From Pseudomonas sp. UBA2684 (GTDB lineage Bacteria; Pseudomonadota; Gammaproteobacteria; Pseudomonadales; Pseudomonadaceae): a stretch of 38,745 bases of DNA. The position numbers and the translations under genes are program-made. The stretch covers positions 3,704 to 42,448 of the forward strand of contig DELY01000011.1 of assembly GCA_002354655.1 (NCBI GenBank), written 5' to 3'. Of the stretch, positions 38,642 through 38,745 are shown piece by piece; position 1 is the stretch's first letter, and every line of letters begins with the position of its first letter. The notes beneath the pieces were generated by a model. That model made no database searches, was not told where the DNA came from, and saw only the letters and a list, made by a program, of their open reading frames with translations.

Positions 38642-38653
38642 GCCCGAGTGGCC

Positions 38654-38690
38654 AAAAGCCCCGATCCGGTGTGAGCCGTTCGGGGCTTTT
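38654..38690 (+). terminator. Rho-independent terminator of clpB
   Basis: 10-bp perfect stem AAAAGCCCCG/CGGGGCTTTT (38654-38663 and 38681-38690) with a 17-nt loop and a T-run. Beyond it the last bases (GTGGGAGCG at the window end) look like the start of another REP element. Confidence 0.85.
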
Positions 38691-38745
38691 TCATGGCTAT
38701 GTCCCAGTTATGTGTTGCAGGAGAAGCCGCGCTTTTGTGGGAGCG

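Overview
The window is a chromosomal segment of a Pseudomonas-like gammaproteobacterium. Gene order follows, from memory, the P. aeruginosa PAO1 stretch PA4576 down to PA4542 and P. putida PP_0621 to PP_0625. Several proteins agree in length or catalytic numbering with recalled Pseudomonas orthologues (PilS His319 in 530 aa, LspA Asp124/Asp143, IleS 943 aa, ClpB 854 aa). GTAGGAGCGGG-type intergenic palindromes also point to Pseudomonas. The order and repeat content differ from P. aeruginosa, so it is probably another species. No rRNA, tRNA, CRISPR array, prophage or complete insertion sequence was seen.

Layout. 1-2.8 kb: the 3' part of a Lon-like protease gene, a small conserved unknown gene flanked by DnaA-box-like 9-mers, and a YqhA-type membrane protein. 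2.9-5.0 kb: a small unknown protein, an iron-sulfur photolyase and an overlapping DUF2256 gene. 5.05-6.0 kb: fklB, a perfect 24-bp palindrome and a 75-aa unknown gene on the minus strand behind a convincing Fur box. 6.1-9.5 kb: ispB diverging from rplU-rpmA, then a MITE-like repeat and obgE. 9.6-11.6 kb: proB, creA and convergent rpsT. 11.8-19.3 kb: murJ, then the tightly packed ribF-ileS-lspA-fkpB series and ispH. 19.3-26.3 kb: the type IV pilus minor-pilin locus, with fimT divergent from fimU-pilV-pilW-pilX-pilY1-pilE. 26.4-30.8 kb: thiO facing the pilS-pilR two-component pair, which follows a small PP0621-family gene. 31-38.6 kb: glutamine-dependent nadE, bamD, rluD-pgeF, and clpB behind a sigma-32-type promoter.

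How the genes work together. Most of the window is housekeeping: translation (rplU, rpmA, rpsT, ileS, rluD), isoprenoids and quinones (ispH, ispB), envelope building (murJ, lspA, bamD), cofactors (ribF, thiO, nadE), protein folding and quality control (fklB, fkpB, clpB, Lon-like protease) and nucleotide salvage (pgeF). The accessory module is the minor-pilin operon, which makes the priming tip of the type IV pilus, with PilS-PilR nearby. It looks AT-richer than its surroundings, most of all in the first third of pilY1.

I found no clearly new multi-gene system. The best leads are the Fur-controlled 75-aa gene, the DnaA-box pair around a small unknown gene, the MITE-like element before obgE, an Anr-type site joined to the clpB heat-shock promoter, the photolyase-DUF2256 pair, the pilS-coupled zinc-ribbon-like membrane protein, and the orientation of the minor-pilin block.
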